Assembly (NCBI GenBank): GCA_012295275.1
Contig: CM022665.1
Location: 39,627,295 to 39,637,294 of the forward strand
Direction of reading: 5' to 3'
From: Chrysomallon squamiferum
Lineage: Eukaryota > Mollusca > Gastropoda > Neomphalida > Peltospiridae
DNA length: 10,000 nt
Shown here: piece by piece, positions 1-7,224 of the stretch
Position numbering within the stretch: the stretch's first letter is position 1
Layout of the letters: every line of letters starts with the position of its first letter
Notes under the pieces: model-generated
Told to the model about the DNA's origin: nothing
What the model saw: the letters and a program-made list of their open reading frames with translations, nothing else
Databases searched by the model: none
Translations under genes and position numbers: made by a program

Positions 1-36
1 GCTAAATTTTTCATATTTTTCATACCTGTCATTGCA

Positions 37-76
<40 letters not shown>
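37..76. repeat. (ATT)n microsatellite
   Basis: An uninterrupted ATT trinucleotide run of about 13 units. It is followed by looser T-rich sequence, including TTTTA units at 134-150. The same motif recurs at 3960-4031 and, in complementary orientation, at 5987-6032. Confidence 0.97.
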
Positions 77-77
<1 letters not shown>

Positions 78-150
78 ATGTATTATGTTTTTATTATAGT
101 GGTTGTTGTTGTCATTCTTCTTATTATTATTTAATTTTATTTTATTTTAT

Positions 151-606
151 TGGATATCCAGCTGCACAATAAATAATTTCAAGCGAGTCAGAAAATATAT
201 AAAAATACGTAATTATCATATCTCTTTCCTGTGTAGCTGATAAAAAGAACACGCGGGTTTTGATCCCAATAAACCATAATTTATGATCTAATAACTTAAC
301 CACAACTGTGGTCTATGTTGTAAGAATATATCTACAGCAAATATTTCACTAAACGTGTGTTTTATTTATAACCCTCTTGTCCAATCCATTAGTCGCCATG
401 ATGGCTCTGAAATCGCTTCAGACTTTAGATACGTTAAGCGTATTGCTTTAGTGAAACTGTGAGATGAAAAATGAATCCCAGAATATGACGTCGTTGTTTA
501 CGCTGTTTTAAATGCAATCTGTAAAGCAAGCATGTAAAAGGGGATTATATCCTTGCGTTCTCTATTTGTCATCATGCCGTAAGAGGCTGATTAAAACATC
601 ACATCA
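151..606. other. Unique AT-rich sequence, no gene seen
   Basis: This stretch has no long open frame on either strand and no clear repeat family. A perfect short inverted repeat (ACCACA, 2-nt spacer, TGTGGT) lies at 299-312. A weak match to a tRNA B-box (GGTTTTGATCCC) occurs near 255-266, but no matching A-box or cloverleaf is visible. A TGACGTCG motif near 485 resembles a cyclic-AMP response element. None of these is enough to call a function. Confidence 0.6.
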
Positions 607-608
607 TA

Positions 609-812
609 TTTTTTTATGTTAACATTTCGAGTAAAAAAAAAAATCTTTTTTTTTTTTTTCTTTATGCTAACATTTTGGGTAAAAAAAAAAAAAAATCTTG
701 TTTATTTTTTTTATGCCAACATTTTCAGCAAAAAAAAAAAAAAAAAAAAAAAAATTCTGGTTTTTATGTTGTTGTTTTTTCTGCTAACATTTGAAGTAAA
801 AAAAAGTAAATC
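609..812. repeat. ~50-bp tandem array of T-run / core / A-run units
   Basis: Four diverged units share the layout T-run, core ATGYYAACATTT plus a few bases ending GTA or GCA, A-run, then TCTT or TTCTGG. The cores begin at about 615, 664, 713 and 782, giving spacings of roughly 49, 49 and 69. Most of the variation is in homopolymer length; the third unit has a run of about 25 A. Because each unit has T-runs before and A-runs after the core, each could fold as an A-T hairpin. The open frame beginning with ATG at 616 is low-complexity (Phe/Lys) across this array and is not a credible protein there. Confidence 0.85.
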
Positions 813-1044
813 TTCAGCACAGGTCACAACGACCCTTGATCACCAAACCTTCCGAATCTCGCTGCTGCAGGATCTTAACACACAACAGCTCGAAGATAAC
901 AATGTGTGTCTGACTGTGAAATCCGTTTCTTCAGTTAATAAACTGAGGCGGTCGCTTCATTACCCAATGCAACAAATATTTCCTCAGACTAAAAGTGAAC
1001 AGTTATTTTACACCTTGTCTGAGCGGCAGGGCGCGCGAGGTTGA
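813..1044 (+). other. Unassigned open stretch, possible exon
   Basis: Downstream of the homopolymer array, about 76 codons stay open in one frame before TGA at 1042-1044. The translation is compositionally mixed (for example SLLQDLNTQQLEDNN and LHYPMQQIFPQTKSEQLF), unlike the Phe/Lys-rich stretch upstream. A TCTTCAG at 811-817 could be a splice acceptor after a weak T-rich tract. I recognise no domain, signal peptide or family. The frame may be open by chance in more GC-balanced DNA. The upstream ATG at 616 lies in the repeat and should not be taken as a real start. Confidence 0.12.
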
Positions 1045-1131
1045 CAGCGTCAGAACGATGTTTTCAATTAGCCTGAAAGAACACAGTGAACGGCAAATTT
1101 ACTCAAGCCGTAATCATCCATTTTGTTATTT

Positions 1132-1174
1132 GTTTTCCGCGACAGTTTTCCGCGAGCTCGTCTTTAACTCGCGG
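1132..1174. repeat. Short GC-rich direct repeat and hairpin
   Basis: The 11-mer GTTTTCCGCGA occurs at 1132-1142 and again at 1145-1155. The second copy overlaps a perfect 7-bp inverted repeat, CCGCGAG at 1150-1156 and CTCGCGG at 1168-1174, with an 11-nt loop. It is conspicuous because the flanks are very AT-rich. It could be a protein-binding site or a chance hairpin. No terminator function is implied, since this is eukaryotic DNA. Confidence 0.7.
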
Positions 1175-1309
1175 ATTATTATTAAAAAATTTTTATTTTT
1201 TATTTTTTTTATTTTTCTGCTTAAACTGTGCCGTAATTAAATGTTAAGTTCTACGTTTTGAACAACGAAATCAAACGAGTAAAAGCAGAGTAATTAGATA
1301 AACTTACGG

Positions 1310-1351
<42 letters not shown>
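1310..1351. repeat. (CA)n followed by poly-A
   Basis: A short AC/CA run at 1310-1320 passes directly into about 32 consecutive A. The tract is flanked by related sequences: AGTAAAAGC begins at 1278 and again at 1351, and both continue into similar AGA, GTA, TTA and TTACG/TTTACG blocks. The tract therefore sits inside a small diverged duplication. A retroposon tail is possible, but no upstream element body can be recognised. Confidence 0.9.
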
Positions 1352-1356
<5 letters not shown>

Positions 1357-1374
1357 AGCTAGACGTATTAAGTT

Positions 1375-1800
1375 TACGTTCTAATTAATCAGTTATTTGA
1401 TTTAGCGCTAAATGAGTGTTTTGATGGATAAGGAAATAAAGCAAGACGAGTAATTATTTTATTGTTTGTTTCGTGTTACGACTTTCAATTTTGATTAATA
1501 GAAAGAAGAAATAAACCCGATACTCTGTAAAGAAAGAAGAAACTAATACGCAAAAAAAACTTCCCTTCGCTGATAATCTGAATGAAAAGTCGATGGTTTT
1601 GCCGGACCATTTTTCTTCTCACAGACGATGAAATGGAAAAAAAAGATAAGAAAAAAAAAAAGGGAATATATTACAACAAAATTCCTGTCATATTTCCTTA
1701 AAGTATTGCCAAAATATCCATTGCAATAATTAATACAATCTATCAACGATAACAGTTCTGTCAAAATATTCATCACAGTAATTCCAGCAATCTTTTTTTT
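1375..1800. other. AT-rich sequence with diverged minisatellite fringe
   Basis: No gene is supported. From about 1700 the sequence begins to resemble the 40-bp array that follows: GTATTGCCAAAATATCCATT at 1703-1722 and ATTCCAGCAATCTTTTTT near 1781-1798 look like decayed units. The minus-strand open frame across 1543-1821 is Phe/Ile-rich and crosses both the A-rich tract at 1636-1661 and repeat sequence, so it is not credible as a protein. Confidence 0.55.
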
Positions 1801-2078
1801 TACGTTAAGTGTATTTCCCAAATAATTCTTACAGTGTTTTTATGTTAAGTGTATTGCCCAAATAATTCTTACAGTGTTTTTATGTTAAATGTATTGCCCA
1901 AATAATTTTTACAGTGTTTTTATGTTAAAAATATTGCCCAGATAATTCTTAGTGTTTTTATGTTAAATGTATTGCCCAGATAATTCTTTCAGTCTTTTTA
2001 TGTTAAGCGTATTCCCAAAATAATTCTTACAATCTTTTTATGTTAAATGTATTGTCTAAATAACCATTACAATAATTC
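1801..2078. repeat. 40-bp minisatellite, seven units
   Basis: The units start at 1801, 1841, 1881, 1921, 1959, 1999 and 2039. Each is 40 bp except the fourth, which lacks 2 bp (38 bp). Unit order is TATGTTAAGTGTATTGCCCA, then AATAATTCTTACAGTGTTTT. The first three units differ from their neighbours at only about two positions. Units six and seven are more diverged, and the last dissolves into unique sequence, so the array core is younger than its edges. The period is not a multiple of three and no credible protein is encoded. Confidence 0.95.
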
Positions 2079-2212
2079 CCATACTTTTTTTTTCGCATAT
2101 GATGGCATATTAAAAAATGTTGTCACAATATTCAACAAATAAATCTGTAGTATCTGTATATTAATGTCCAACACAACAATACCCATAATTTCTCCCTTAT
2201 TATAGTAGCAAA

Positions 2213-2261
2213 GTAAAAAATGAAATAAAAAAAATAAAAATAAAAAAAGAAGAAAAAAGAG
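2213..2261. repeat. A-rich purine tract
   Basis: A run of A with interspersed G and T (TGAAATAAAAAAAATAAAAA and similar), with no C. It creates a Phe/Leu-rich open frame on the minus strand that should be ignored. Confidence 0.85.
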
Positions 2262-2262
2262 T

Positions 2263-2725
2263 CTCATCTAAATATACCAACCCAATAAATTACAACATTC
2301 TGTTAAATTAAATACCTGCCAGAAAACACCAGGGTATCAGAATGACACCGGTATTGAACTTCTGAAGGAGAAATACATTAGCGTTTTGTGTCGTCGGATA
2401 TTGCTCGCGGTGACGTTAATATTGCTTTAGATGGAGATCTCTGTTTTTATTATACGTTTTGACATAAAAACAATATCTGCAGTCGACTCGTGTGGACTGT
2501 TAACAGGTTTTTGTTGACGGAGAACAGTGTGAGAGTTGACTGAAGTCTAAGGTAACGCCGAACTGAATGGATTTTTGGTCTCGTGTGTGGGACGTCAGAG
2601 GACGGATCTGAAATGTAGAAGCGAGACTGTTATTTGTTGGTTCGGTTGTTTAGTACTCGAGTGATGTGTCTGTTCTTGTTCATTTGTTGTGCGTAATGGG
2701 CCTAACAGTTATTTATTGCACATTT
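2263..2725. other. Unique sequence with CRE-like motifs, possible 5' exon or promoter
   Basis: This is the longest low-repeat, more GC-balanced segment in the left third. It contains GTGACGTTAA near 2410 and GGGACGTCAGAGG near 2587, both resembling bZIP (CRE-type) sites. AAG|GTAACG near 2549-2557 fits a splice donor reasonably well. No coding frame of note is present. A non-coding first exon with its promoter would fit, but equally the motifs may be chance. Nothing here can be assigned to a gene. Confidence 0.2.
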
Positions 2726-2728
2726 AGG

Positions 2729-3015
2729 CCGGATGGTTATTTATTAGTTTGTTTGACTGATGTGTTATTTATTTATTCATTTATTTATTTTATTTGTTTG
2801 TTTATTTGTTTGTTTGTTTATTTATTTATTGTTATTATTCTTGTTATTATTGTTGTTATTATCATTATCATTATTTTTATCATTATCACTATTATTGTTA
2901 TCATCATCATCGTCATTATCATCAATATCATCATTATTATTATTACATAATGGACGTGATATTTTATCAGTGCTTAAAATGGATATTTATTTGTTTTTAT
3001 TACTGTTTATTGGTT
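2729..3015. repeat. Compound TTTA / TTTG / ATT / ATC repeat
   Basis: The order is TTTA and TTTG tetranucleotides (about 2766-2829), TTATTG/TTATTC-type units, then TTATCA and TCATCG hexamer-like units (about 2860-2935), ending in (ATT)n at 2931-2946. After a short gap, TTTA/TTTG sequence resumes at about 2985-3015 and again at 3073-3132. All three plus-strand open frames here translate the same repeat as Ile/Val, Leu/Ser or Tyr/His strings and are not genes. Confidence 0.93.
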
Positions 3016-3140
3016 TATTCGTATGATCTGGCGTGCCTGACATTAATTTTATGACGTAATGAAGTCGGATGCTTATTTATTTGCTTCTTTAATGTTTAAT
3101 TAGTATTTGTTTGTTATTTATTTGTTTGTTCAGCTGGAAT

Positions 3141-3740
3141 ATACAAATTAATAAAGGTACCAATTTGGCATCGTTCTCTTATTTAGCTTACGAAAGGAAT
3201 CGGCTGGTTTCGATTCTGCAATTCATAAAGTTTATAACCTATAAGGACTTAGGGCAGTCTGCTAAGGAAATATCATAGCACTTACAAATTTGTTATCTGT
3301 CTCTGCATGTATGCACACACATGTACATATAAAACCAAAATTCTAAAATGCTTCTATAATTCTCACGTGGTCCATTACGATCTTAAGCAAGAACAAAAGA
3401 TCCAGCACTAACCAATCGATAAAAGCATTCGCTGAATGTGTGATTGTCCCATTCTTATTTACTGACAGGCTTAGACAATCGATAAATTCACCGACATAAA
3501 TGGAGATAATACAAAAACGCAGGAAGAAGACAGTAATCACAAGCACCCTCTAGGAAATTACAAGAGACGAATTCTACCATCGGCGATCTGTTGTCGAGGT
3601 AAATGAAAATCGTCTGACATTTTTCAATTTCGTCATAAATCATAGAAACCGGAAATCGGAAGGCAGCACGAAAGAGAATATAATTTATTAATCATGTTTG
3701 TAAATGATTGTGTTAAACACGTAAACAAATATCTCCGTGC
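3141..3740. other. Unique sequence, no gene seen
   Basis: This is mixed, moderately AT-rich sequence. A 67-codon minus-strand open frame at 3343-3546 begins with GTG rather than ATG and has no recognisable family, so it is treated as chance. The 11-mer CAATCGATAAA occurs twice, at 3413 and 3476, which is not surprising in a window this size. Confidence 0.6.
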
Positions 3741-3776
3741 ACTTTCTTCGTCTTCCTCGTTGTCCTTCTCTTCCTC

Positions 3777-3817
<41 letters not shown>

Positions 3818-3890
3818 AAAACCAAAACAAATACCCCCCCCGCCAAAAAACCCAACAACAAACAAACAAACAAACAAACAAAACAAAACA
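3741..3890. repeat. Pyrimidine tract, (TC)17, poly-C and (CAAA)n
   Basis: A mixed TTC/CTT pyrimidine stretch (3741-3780) sharpens into perfect (TC)17 at 3781-3814. An A-rich spacer, eight C at 3834-3841, and (CAAA)n at 3860-3881 follow. The flanking mixed pyrimidines suggest that the TC run grew out of a pyrimidine-rich seed. Ser/Leu-rich and Arg/Glu-rich open frames on the two strands come from this repeat. Confidence 0.95.
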
Positions 3891-3956
3891 GTAAACAAAA
3901 AACCTCTTCTACCATCATCGTGTCTCAATCAAACAGTATCTGGAATATCGAGACTA

Positions 3957-4051
3957 TTTTATTATTGTTATTATTATTATTATTATTATTATCATTATTA
4001 TTATTATTGTTATTATTATTATTATTATTATTTTTATTTTTATTTTTATTT
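3957..4051. repeat. (ATT)n then (TTTTTA)n
   Basis: An ATT array runs to about 4031 with isolated GTT and ATC interruptions near 3967, 3992 and 4009. It passes directly into TTTTTA hexamer units to about 4050. The interruptions indicate an older array. Its complement, (AAT)n, lies about 2 kb downstream at 5987-6032. Confidence 0.95.
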
Positions 4052-4116
4052 TCCGCCATCTTTCATGTAAACCATATCGGGTTTAGCGGAACGTTCTCGC
4101 TTTTCGAGATTGTATT

Positions 4117-4134
4117 AAAAAAAAAAAAAAAAAA
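4117..4134. repeat. Poly-A, 18 nt
   Basis: Eighteen consecutive A follow a short GC-balanced stretch (4052-4116) and precede ACCCACC-type sequence. No retroposon body or target-site duplication was recognised. The segment after it (4135-4380) is unique sequence with no supported gene. Confidence 0.9.
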
Positions 4135-4390
4135 CCCACCAAAAATCCACTCCCAAACATATGAAGTAGAGATATACGTATACATATTAACAATGATCAG
4201 TCGATATCAGTGCACTCGTGTTTGGCTAATTCTATTTTCCTATCGGTTGTGTAGCAGATGTTTGCATATATCGAATCACCAGTAAATAATTAAAACGTTT
4301 TTATCAGCACCAGGTGATGCACAGCAGGCCGACCAGAATTTGTTCTACATCCCCGAAGTAATGTTTCATGACGTTTAAAATATTGTTGGT

Positions 4391-4856
4391 GCTATTTATT
4401 TATTTATTTATTTATTTATTTATATGTTTATACTGATTGTTTGTTTGTTTGTTTGTTTTTTTGTTTTTTTAAATTTTGTTTTTTTATTATTAATTAGTTA
4501 ATTTAATTTAATTTACAGTAATGTTGGACGAAGATTTAAATATGTTTAATGTTATTTATTTATTTATTTTATTATTTTAAATAATATTTAATTTACATTT
4601 TTTTTTGATATTATTTTGTGTTTTACGTTATTTATATATTTTGTTTGTTTGTTTATTTGTTTATTTATTTATTTATTTATTTTATTTTATTATTTTACGT
4701 AATATTTAATAAAGTTTTAAATACTTTCTGCGTTTATTTATTTAGATATTTTGCTTGTTTATTTATTTACTTATTTGTTTGTGTATTTTATAGTAACGTT
4801 TAATGGAGTTTTAAACAAGTTTGGTATTTATTTATTTGTTTGATTATTTATTTAGA
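4391..4856. repeat. TTTA/TTTG microsatellites inside a diverged higher-order repeat
   Basis: Blocks of TTTA and TTTG occur at about 4393-4423, 4439-4458, 4553-4570, 4641-4685, 4733-4780 and 4825-4855. Between them a non-simple segment recurs in diverged form: TTTACAGTAATGTTGGACGA near 4511, TTTTAAATAATATTTAATTT near 4574, TTTTACGTAATATTTAATAA near 4693 and TTTTATAGTAACGTTTAATG near 4786. The spacing varies from about 65 to 120 bp. The whole block therefore looks like an old tandem array whose simple-repeat parts have expanded unequally. Confidence 0.75.
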
Positions 4857-5030
4857 AGTTACCAGACACACATGCATGGAGTTACAGACACAATAAAGAC
4901 CTTGTTGTGTTTACATGTTATGTATGTACGCAATTCTTTGTCTCTCGTTATTCTGGCGTTCATTTATTTTCGTAGGAAACCTGGCAAGTATGTATTTAGA
5001 AATCAATATTCTCTGTCTTATGTCGGTATG

Positions 5031-5165
5031 ATCTGACTCTGCACTTAGACAGTGTTCGAGAACAGATCGACTCAGAAGGACGAAGTTCAATCACGACCAC
5101 AGACACGCTGTTGATGCCGCTGACGAGACTCGAACGTATGGCACCCAGTCGAAATCACTCCCTCT
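5031..5165 (-). mobile_element. Possible decayed tRNA-derived SINE fragment
   Basis: This segment is clearly more GC-balanced than its flanks. On the minus strand, GTTCGAGTCTCGTC (5122-5135) closely resembles a tRNA B-box (GGTTCGANTCC). It is preceded by TTTCGACTGGGTGCCATAC, which recalls the 3' half of a tRNA. No A-box is visible; the sequence upstream on that strand is a TG microsatellite, so the head may be truncated. No poly-A tail or target-site duplication was found. The alternatives are an unrelated unique sequence or an exon. Confidence 0.3.
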
Positions 5166-5168
5166 GTC

Positions 5169-5210
5169 TATGTGTGTGTGTGTGCGTGCGTGCGTGTGTG
5201 TGTGTGTGTA
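5169..5210. repeat. (TG)n with TGCG interruptions
   Basis: Forty-two bases of perfect purine-pyrimidine alternation, mostly TG with three TGCG steps in the middle. It is the reverse-complement type of the CA tract at 5661-5714, about 450 bp downstream. Confidence 0.97.
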
Positions 5211-5250
5211 AATGTGGTCATGGATATGTTTACGTCTCCATCCATGGATA

Positions 5251-5281
5251 GGTATATTATATATATATATATATATATATA
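5251..5281. repeat. (TA)n microsatellite
   Basis: A short TATATTATATA lead passes into about eleven TA units. The tract is self-complementary and could extrude as a cruciform. Confidence 0.95.
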
Positions 5282-5376
5282 ATTACGGTACGATATTAAC
5301 ATGATTTTGCCATTAATATCATATGAGAAAATCGAAGTATAAACATAGTGTTTGATATAACTGTTGTTATGTGTGT

Positions 5377-5389
5377 AAAAAAAAAAAAA
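5377..5389. repeat. Poly-A, 13 nt
   Basis: A short homopolymer after GTGTGT. The following 5390-5605 is AT-rich unique sequence in which no gene, RNA or repeat is evident. Confidence 0.85.
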
Positions 5390-5609
5390 CACCCTCACTA
5401 AATACTGCTGTTATACAGTTTTATCTCGTTTCAGTGTATTGTTTAATTCGTCACAGATGGTGTTATTTAAGATTCGTATCAGAATGATGAAAACGCTGAT
5501 ATCATTTGATAACTGATTGTAAAGCATAGGATTAGGTTTTTAGAGAAGTAAAATATTAGACGATCAAGTTACCGTTGGAAATCAAAGAATACTCCAACAT
5601 GCAAGAAGG

Positions 5610-5649
5610 GGAGAGAGAGACAGAGAGACATATATATATAGAGGCGCGC

Positions 5650-5718
<69 letters not shown>

Positions 5719-5724
5719 TATACA
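5610..5724. repeat. Compound GA / TA / GC / (CA)27 repeat
   Basis: The order is GA units (5610-5628), TA units (5631-5640), a GCGCGCGCGCATGCGCGC block (5644-5661) and an uninterrupted CA run of 27 units to 5714, then CATACATATACA. From 5644 to 5724 every step alternates purine and pyrimidine (81 bp). Alternating CG next to CA/TG is the classic sequence class for left-handed Z-DNA. The Val/Cys and Tyr/Val-Cys open frames on the minus strand are repeat translations. Confidence 0.97.
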
Positions 5725-5825
5725 AGGAGGTAGACACACAAATATACAAACACAGATAAACGCATCTATTCATACATAAAAACATAAACACGCATATACA
5801 TACATAAAAACACATATATACACAA
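5725..5825. repeat. Degenerate CATA / ACAAA / ACACAT sequence
   Basis: A loose continuation of the CA repeat, with CATACATA, AAACACA and ATATACA units interrupted by single-base changes. It probably represents decayed microsatellite. Confidence 0.75.
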
Positions 5826-5986
5826 AAGCTGTCAAATCACTGAAAACTAAAACTACAAAACAACCACGAAGAAAGAAAGTGCAACGACAACGACAACCAA
5901 CATTAACAACAAGAAAACTTCATTCACAATAGAAAAAACTAAAACTGTAGAAACAAATAAAAATAACAAATAAACAACAAAAACAA

Positions 5987-6036
<50 letters not shown>

Positions 6037-6254
6037 TAAAATAAAAAAAGAAATAGAAAAAAAAGAAAGAAAAAAGATAATAATTAAATAATAAAAAGAT
6101 AATAATAAGAAAAATGAATAAAAAATGTAATAATAAAAAAGAAGAAGAGAAAAACAAACAAAAACAGAGAGCAAATCTCGGAAAGAACAAATCTCATTAA
6201 TAAAGATCATTAAAAAAAAAATAATAATAAAAAAAAAAAAAAAAAAAAAAATAA
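5826..6254. repeat. A-rich, T-poor domain with (AAT)n and poly-A
   Basis: The plus strand is dominated by A, with C and later G as minor bases. CAACGA/CAACAA units lie at 5882-5912, (AAT)n at 5987-6032, an AAAGAAA/ATAATAAAAAG-type purine-rich stretch at 6033-6150, and A-runs at 6212-6220 and 6229-6251. It is compositionally the complement of the TTTA/TTTG domains at 2766-3132 and 4391-4856. The long Phe/Leu/Ile-rich minus-strand open frames across it are not genes. Confidence 0.92.
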
Positions 6255-6590
6255 AAAGCTTCGCCCATATTTTTTATTACAACTACGTACTGTTTCAGTT
6301 ATACAAGTTTTGGAAAAATAATTGTGTTTATGTGCTTATGTAAGGTTAAAATTAGTTCACAGTGAAATGTTTTTTCAAGTTGAATTCTCATTCTGTTTCG
6401 AAACAACGCCCGGATTTTCTGATTTAAGAAATATTAAGACGTTAATAAAAAAAAAAATGTTTCCTCCCGAGATTAAAAAACAAACAGACTGAAAATAGTA
6501 CTTTGTTTATCAATCCACCGTGTTCAAAAATATCAGTTTCGAAGACCTTAGGCACTTTTAAATAAAGTGCAGAGTTAAAATTAGACATTA
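6255..6590. other. AT-rich unique sequence, no gene seen
   Basis: No open frame, repeat array or RNA-like fold could be supported. It contains only a short poly-A (6448-6458). Confidence 0.6.
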
Positions 6591-6830
6591 TACATATTTA
6601 TTATGTTTTAATAACCACACGCGTAGCTATATTTACCTATATGCCAAATATACACACCTACGAAATTATATTCAGAATCTACATGAATAGACACAAACAT
6701 AAATATTTATACAACCTATGCACACAAATATATATACGTACATCACACACATACACACACAGACACACACACACACCCATACACGCACTTATTATAAATA
6801 CATAATATATCTAAAAAACCCAGACGTAAA
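6590..6830. repeat. Degenerate CA/TA-rich tract
   Basis: The sequence carries ACACAAACATAAATA, ATATATATACGTACAT and ACACACACAGACACACACACAC units with many interruptions. The best-preserved CA run is at about 6743-6776. It looks like an old, decayed compound microsatellite. Confidence 0.8.
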
Positions 6831-7224
6831 CAAACTATATAATAACAAACTGATATGTTTGAAGTTACATATATATTTATATAAAAATGTTTAGTATATC
6901 TGTCTTTCAGACGTTATTTTAAACAACACAGTTTTGAAATGATTCATGGTATGTGTACATCTGTAATACATACATGTTTGATGTGGGCGTCGATTTGTTT
7001 AATATGTCAAACATCTGTTCTAAAGGTCTGTATCTACAGTTCACTATCACTGCCAGCGTTTACTATACGTAAACCCATATCCTAAGTAAATAAACGTTTT
7101 CATTATATTGCCCTATATCAGATCTTGTTAATCTATCGCGATGTACATCGACAGTCAGTGATCAGACAATACTTCAACAAAACAACATCAAGACACAAGT
7201 TATTTTTTTTCTTTCTCCTTTCGT
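6831..7224. other. AT-rich unique sequence, no gene seen
   Basis: Short inverted repeats occur, for example GTTTAC/GTAAAC with a 5-nt spacer at 7058-7074 and the palindrome CGATGTACATCG at 7139-7150. Both are of a size expected by chance. A polypyrimidine run (7202-7222) ends this segment. Confidence 0.6.

Noticed and set aside
240-275. Possible tRNA or SINE from a GGTTTTGATCCC B-box-like match
   Set aside because: There is no A-box at proper spacing, no cloverleaf and no poly-A tail. The match is within chance for 10 kb.
616-812. ATG-initiated open frame through the A/T tandem array
   Set aside because: The translation is Phe/Lys homopolymer-like and simply reflects T-runs and A-runs. Homopolymer length would be unstable.
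995-1240. 81-codon plus-strand open frame
   Set aside because: It begins with GTG, overlaps the other open stretch in a different frame, ends in a T-rich tract, and has no recognisable family.
2666-3054. Three overlapping plus-strand open frames of 86-94 codons
   Set aside because: All are different-frame readings of the same TTTA/ATT/ATC compound repeat. The hydrophobic strings mimic membrane proteins but are low-complexity.
3343-3546. 67-codon minus-strand frame with hydrophobic segments
   Set aside because: It starts with GTG, and T-rich codons give hydrophobic residues by chance. No motif or neighbouring gene supports it.
3688-4285. Open frames over the TC, CAAA and ATT tracts
   Set aside because: Arg/Glu, Ser/Leu and poly-Leu strings are direct translations of dinucleotide and trinucleotide repeats.
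5920-6210. 96-codon minus-strand Phe/Leu/Ile frame resembling a membrane protein
   Set aside because: It is produced by the A-rich domain and the AAT repeat; there is no non-repeat sequence of note.
7139-7150. 12-bp palindrome CGATGTACATCG
   Set aside because: Two or three perfect 12-bp palindromes are expected by chance in 10 kb. TTCAAGCTTGAA at 9849 is another.
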